Position numbers and translations under genes: made by a program
Part shown: positions 59,411-64,000 of the stretch, piece after piece
Layout of the letters: every line of letters begins with the position of its first letter
Position numbering within the stretch: position 1 is the first letter of the stretch
DNA from: Steromphala cineraria
Lineage: Eukaryota; Mollusca; Gastropoda; Trochida; Trochidae
Length of the DNA: 64,000 nt
Direction: 5' to 3'
Assembly (NCBI GenBank): GCA_916613615.1
Contig: OU744736.1
Coordinates: forward strand, 12,535,724-12,599,723
The notes under the pieces: model-generated
The model's input: the letters and a program-made list of their open reading frames with translations, nothing else
The model's database searches: none
Told to the model about the DNA's origin: nothing

Positions 59411-60885
59411 TACCCCAAAACCCCTACAACCCATTTCCCCTACAGCTTATAACAACAAAGCTATGGTCCATTGCACTGCTAATCTCAAGTCTGATACCTC
59501 TGACAAAAATGGACTGGCCCAGAACATAACATGAACATGACAAAGAGACAGTTGGCAGTTTGATGTTTTGATGACATATACATAGCAATAGAGAGACATA
59601 TATTTCATCATATCATTATCATTAAATATATTCAGTCTTTCACATTTCATCACATACATTCATTTTATACTTTATACTATATTACTATATATACATACTT
59701 ACATTTAAATATCTTCATTCTTTCACATGTTGTACTTAGACATTAAATATAATTTTGTTTTTACATATTTACATTTTGGCCGAAAGAGAATTGATACAGT
59801 GTTGCTTGTGGATAATTGAAATACCCAGTTTCGGGTCCATTAATTCATTTACTTTGATTAAGGCTTTTTGTAATATTTCTGCAGCTACATGTTGATGTTT
59901 GTGACTGACCCAAAGGGCCCCGTCGTCAGCGAATTGTGAGGTGTTCAGTTGTTTGGGTAGTTTGTGAAATAGATCATCTATCATAATATTGAACAAGGTT
60001 GGTTATATGATACTTCCTTTTCGGGTTCCATTTTCTAAATTATAGTTGTCTGATATTTGATCATCTGTTTTAAGACGAAAAGTTCTGTCTGACATAAAGT
60101 CGTTTATAAAGTTTAACATTTCCCCTTGTACATGTATGTCCTTTTTCTTAATTTTTGTATCAAGCCTCTTTTCCAGAGCATGTCAAATGCTTTACTAAAT
60201 CTAGGAAGACTGCTGTAGTGAATTTATTACTTTGTTGAGCTTGTCTGATAGAGTGTTGTAATCTAACAATATGGTCAGTGGTGCTATAGAATTTTCTATA
60301 TCCTGATTGATTTTGTGTGATCAATTCGTTGGTTTCTAAATAGTGTTGTAATCTTTTCGTTGCCATAGTTTCGAGTGTTTTACAAAGATTTGATGTTTGA
60401 CATTTCTATGATTGGCGGTCTGTATTTCTCAGTATTTTGAGTTTTGGTTTGTTTCTTTGTTCTCTCATCTATGTTTTGTGGTTTTGATTGTGTTTTTCTT
60501 GCGGACCTGATATCTTCAAGAAGTCCATGTCCATGTCTAAGTTAAACAGACGCTCTTTGGGGGCATTTTCAGTTACGGTGTTATTCCTTGAGCGTAGCTG
60601 TTGAAAATGACATTGAGCTCACGTGATTTCTTTTTATAAGTCGTCAATAGTAAACAGGGACGTATGTGGTGAGGTTCACGTGCAAGTTGTGCTTTAACTC
60701 AAACCCTCAGACTAAACCTCCTGCACAACTAATGACGAGTTTTCGGAGTCTATTCTTTACTTGATAACTTGTTCGGGCGAGTATATTATGCCAGAAGGGT
60801 AACTCACTGTGTTGTTTTAGCAACCTGTAGGGGAACTGGGCTGTAGGGGTAATGGGTTGTAGGTGTTTTGGGATATAATCGTTGT
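59411..60885. repeat. Inverted short repeats flanking a LINE fragment
   Basis: CCCCTACAACCCATTTCCCC at about 59425 (plus) matches the minus-strand sequence ACACCTACAACCCATTACCC at about 60847-60880. Both continue with TACAGC. They bracket the reverse transcriptase remnant. Confidence 0.45.
59769..60400 (-). pseudogene. Broken non-LTR retrotransposon reverse transcriptase
   Basis: On the minus strand the fingers/palm region is readable: MATKRLQHYLETNEL, NQSGYRKFYSTTDHIVRLQ, TAVFLDL (60160-60366). A frameshift follows, then a stop inside the GSII-PTLFN motif, and after it the catalytic box QFADDGALWV (59769-59996), which keeps both aspartates. These motifs fit the Jockey/CR1-like LINE reverse transcriptases. 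With at least one frameshift and one stop it cannot make a full enzyme. It is independent of the Penelope-like element. Confidence 0.8.
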
Positions 60886-60919
60886 GGGGGAGACCAGAGG
60901 CTTCCCCCTTAGGCATTTT

Positions 60920-61965
60920 GTCCTTTTTTGTTTAGGATACGGGTCTACATAAACATTGTTAAATTGATTTATTCCAATTTCCTTGCAATTTCATCACGGT
61001 CGATATAAACTTACATTCATTTATTAAATAATACGGATTACACTACACCTCAACTTGCAAATTTGAATTAAAAATCAAATCCTTTCGCAATTTTTGCAAA
61101 TAGCATTTGAAGGTAACTCTCTTGATGACGTTACATTACGTCGGTTTGGACTTTAGGCCCGGATACAAGGCTACTATTTATGTGGTTTGAGCTCGATCAT
61201 AAATTTCAATAACGTATTAACGTCTTAGCGCGTATGTTCTTTGGGGTTTTTGTTTATAATTATTCATTTAAATATACGTATATTATATAAACATCATTTA
61301 AGCGTGTTAATTTGTCATCGGGCATTGAATAAGATAATTTATTCCACCTCAAAACTAACAGGGTTGAACAATGTTGCTTTTTGTAAATAGCATTGTACAG
61401 CTGATTTTATACAAAGTACAACATACAAAAACATTGTTATACGTTTTTTTTTCAAACGACTGTCACCGCAATCTTTTTGTACATTTAAAGGAAACTTTGT
61501 AAAATTCTATATAAATAATTATTCATAAATGTTATAATGCTGCCTACTAGCAGATGTCAATTCTTGGAAATTTAATTAGCTAACCACACGCTGGTCTATG
61601 ATATCCCCTTCCCGTCTGGTCACTAACTTTGGTCATCACATGTATAACATGCTGTTATGAAACTATGGAAGCGCTATCCCGTTGGACTCCCAGCCAACTG
61701 ACCGGGCACATCTTGGAGTGAGTCTCAACGACGGGGTCTTGGGGATAGACTCTGTCCTGTACTCCAAGTTGTGAATGGAAATTGGTTGTTAATTATTGTA
61801 AAGTCACACTGTTTACAATCTGTCCAATAACAGCAAATCTTTAAAATTTGTTTTTCATGGCGCAAATATTTTGTATTGAATCATTTTCACTGTAGTCAAC
61901 CTAATTAGTTCATTAACGCCCGTCGCCAAAGAATTTCAAGAATGATATATAGGCCAATGGAGTCT
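60920..61965. other. No gene seen
   Basis: Intergenic AT-rich sequence. Nothing recognised. Confidence 0.45.
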
Positions 61966-62146
61966 AGATTGACCTTTGACATGACGTCGTCGCTAGCAAC
62001 GTGACGTCACGCTATTGTTGCCTTGAACGTGCAGCGATGTAGCTCAACAACTCTCTTAGCGGGAAATATGACACAACGAATTCGTTGTTTTTCTAAAATG
62101 GATTTATTGGACTGGATATGAAGTTAAGACCTTAAAAGGCAAGTAA
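61966..62146 (+). promoter_or_regulatory. Promoter/leader block B, related to 42606-42789
   Basis: Shares TTGCCTTGAACGTGC, TCTAAAATGGATTTATTGGA and most of the sequence between with block A. It contains TGACCTTTGACA, an X-box-like GTCGCT/AGCAAC with no spacer (61989-62000), a perfect CRE TGACGTCA (62002-62009) and an 18-codon frame, counting the stop, at 62068-62121 (MTQRIRCFSKMDLLDWI). It ends at GCAAGTAAA. If block A is a first exon, this should be the start of a related plus-strand gene continuing past the window. Confidence 0.45.
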
Positions 62147-62376
62147 ACTTTACCTTTTGTATGTTAAAGTTGATCAATATGCTTTCTTAAAGAGTTTTTT
62201 CCCAAAGTACAACACAATTACGCACCATTGACTCTCTCTATATATCTAAGATAAAAGAGACTCAAAACGTCTTATATCAAAGAGGCTACCATTAAACAAA
62301 ACAGTATCATAGGGTATAAGAATGCAAGATACAAAGGGGAGAAGGATTGCTTTTAATTTACAAAATCATGGTTTAA

Positions 62377-62732
62377 AGGGGCAGTAGCACGTTTTTAGGC
62401 GGAACATAAGGTGATGCCAGGAAAATGAAAATAACTGGTTCCAATTAAAAGACAATGTATTTGAACTAAATTGAGCAGTAATAATTCAAATATATAACAT
62501 AAAGTTTAGCCATGCGATTCATTTTTCTTACACAAAATGAATTAACGGTGTTCACACAAAATGGCCGCCAATGGATTTTATGTGGATCTTCATACTTTGT
62601 CCTCTGACTATGGATGATTGGCTTGTTTAATGAGATTTTTGACACTGTCAATATAATACATTTAGCAATAGCTTACAATTATCAGTGAAACATTTAAAAT
62701 ATAAAATTATCTATAAACGTGCTACTGCCCCT
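62377..62732. mobile_element. 356-bp MITE with TTAA targets, copy 1
   Basis: Terminal inverted repeats AGGGGCAGTAGCACGTTT and complement, flanked by TTAA at 62373-62376 and 62733-62736. TTAA duplication is the piggyBac hallmark. It contains no ORF of note. Confidence 0.75.
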
Positions 62733-63122
62733 TTAACTTGTCTTCTTTGCATTTACTTTTTTTTTATGATTGTACTTTACTTTATATTTAAAAATAATGT
62801 CTAAGTGGTTAAAACTAAGAGAAGTTTTAAGAATCTTACATTTATATATGAAAAAAAAGTTTTCTTATAACAACGAAAATGAAAAACATCATAAAAATTG
62901 TTTTTTCTAAACTTTAAACAATTAACTGCAAGTTATTATTGTGAAGATGGGAAAAATTTTAGAAAACATTTCCAGAAGGCTCGTTCAAGACGACAATTCC
63001 CCCAAAACGTGTAGTTGCTTCTACTTCACATTGTGAAAATGTACATAGGTTGCTTTCAGCAAATAAAATCTAAAAAGGAAAGAATAAGTGGACAAAATAT
63101 TATGTATTTTTCTGAACCTTAA

Positions 63123-63478
63123 AGGGGCAGTAGCACGTTTGTAGGGGGAATATAAGGTGATGTCAGGAAAATGAAAATTAATGGTTCCAATTGAAAGACA
63201 ATGTATTTAAACTAAATGGAGCAGTAATAATTCAAATATATAACGTAAAGATTAACCGTGCGATTCCTTTTTCTTACACAAAATGAATGAAAGGTGTTCA
63301 CACAAAATGGCCGCCAATGGTTTTTATGTGAATCTTCATACTTTGTCCTCTGACTATGGATGATTGGCTTGTGTAATGAGATTTTTGACACTGTCAAAGT
63401 AATATATTTAGCATTAACTTACAAGTATCAGTGACAAATTTAAAATATAAAATTATCAAAAAACGTGCTACTGCCCCT
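63123..63478. mobile_element. 356-bp MITE with TTAA targets, copy 2
   Basis: Same family, same orientation and same length as 62377-62732, with TTAA at 63119-63122 and 63479-63482. The inner sequence (for example AATGGCCGCCAATGG-TTTTATGTG) is highly similar. Confidence 0.75.
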
Positions 63479-63482
63479 TTAA

Positions 63483-64000
63483 CCATCTCAGTTTAGTGTC
63501 CATTGCAGTTCTAAAAGATCGTAACAATATTTTATTCCAATCTATAGTTCATGAAGGCCTTCATAGATTTGATTTCAATTCTTGTATTTTCCAAATCCGT
63601 TTGTCTATTTGTGAATAGGTTTTAGGATTATTATATGCTTCATATACAACTAACTTGCACGATGCAATTAAGCATGATTGATCATTAAGGCTCAAAAATA
63701 TAAAAAGGAGGAATAGTTTCAGCGAACATAATAATTGGAGACACTTCTTAAGAGGTAAATAATTGACATCATTAATATGGAACTTAAACGGCCTATATAT
63801 ATTTAGAAGATAAATAGTTGTGTTTGTAAAATTCCGGGATTCTTTGTCATTAAACACAGGCAAAATTAGTTTAAAACCGACGGCGATAGGATCATAGGAC
63901 TCAACCAATCAAAGAGCGAAACACTGTCTTGTCCACAAACTTTTGGATGCCCAGATCAAATATTTTACGGCCCTTCCATTGGTTTGTGTTTATTATGGGG
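63483..64000. other. No gene seen
   Basis: A 115-codon minus frame (63561-63908) has no recognisable domain. Likely intron or intergenic. Confidence 0.4.

Overview
The window is animal nuclear DNA from a lophotrochozoan, most likely a bivalve mollusc. It is AT-rich, has long intergenic spaces and GT-AG spliced genes, and carries the repeat classes typical of bivalves: pearl/HINE-like elements with GGAC microsatellite tails, tRNA-derived SINEs, many foldback MITEs, and a Penelope-like retroelement. The species cannot be fixed from the sequence alone.

Layout. 1-3.4 kb: the end of a pearl-like element, foldback repeats, and the last two exons of a small single-pass membrane protein (+). 7.5-21.0 kb: a complete ten-exon PEX16 gene (-). 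Its first intron holds a 6.8-kb Penelope-like insertion (11947-18751) flanked by a 14-16 bp target duplication. The insertion contains one full unit and a partial unit in tandem, then an inverted copy, so that it forms a 2 x 2.4 kb near-perfect palindrome. Each unit end carries a hammerhead ribozyme motif. The element keeps a GIY-YIG endonuclease ORF but has no reverse transcriptase, and also carries a two-zinc-finger ORF. 21-27 kb: intergenic DNA with MITEs and a 145-bp tandem array. 27.2-38.6 kb: a complete 18-exon LARGE glycosyltransferase gene (-) whose introns contain several datable MITE insertions and leftover copies of its own exon ends.

42.6-55.1 kb: an unrecognised gene (+). A likely leader at 42.6-42.8 kb is followed by eight coding exons, all joined in phase 1, giving about 2173 residues. 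Most of this lies in one 5.8-kb exon built from several repeat families, including about 30 copies of an acidic 27-residue unit. The leader block recurs at 62.0 kb, which suggests that a related gene starts near the right edge. 55-62 kb holds satellite-like DNA, a broken LINE reverse transcriptase and unassigned sequence. 62.4-63.5 kb holds two 356-bp MITEs of one family.

How the genes relate. PEX16 (peroxisome membrane biogenesis) and LARGE (matriglycan synthesis on dystroglycan in the Golgi) have no functional link, but they are also neighbours in vertebrates, so the pair looks like old microsynteny. The orphan gene lies head-to-head with LARGE. Exon boundaries were chosen by eye from splice consensus, reading phase and, for PEX16 and LARGE, remembered family sequence.
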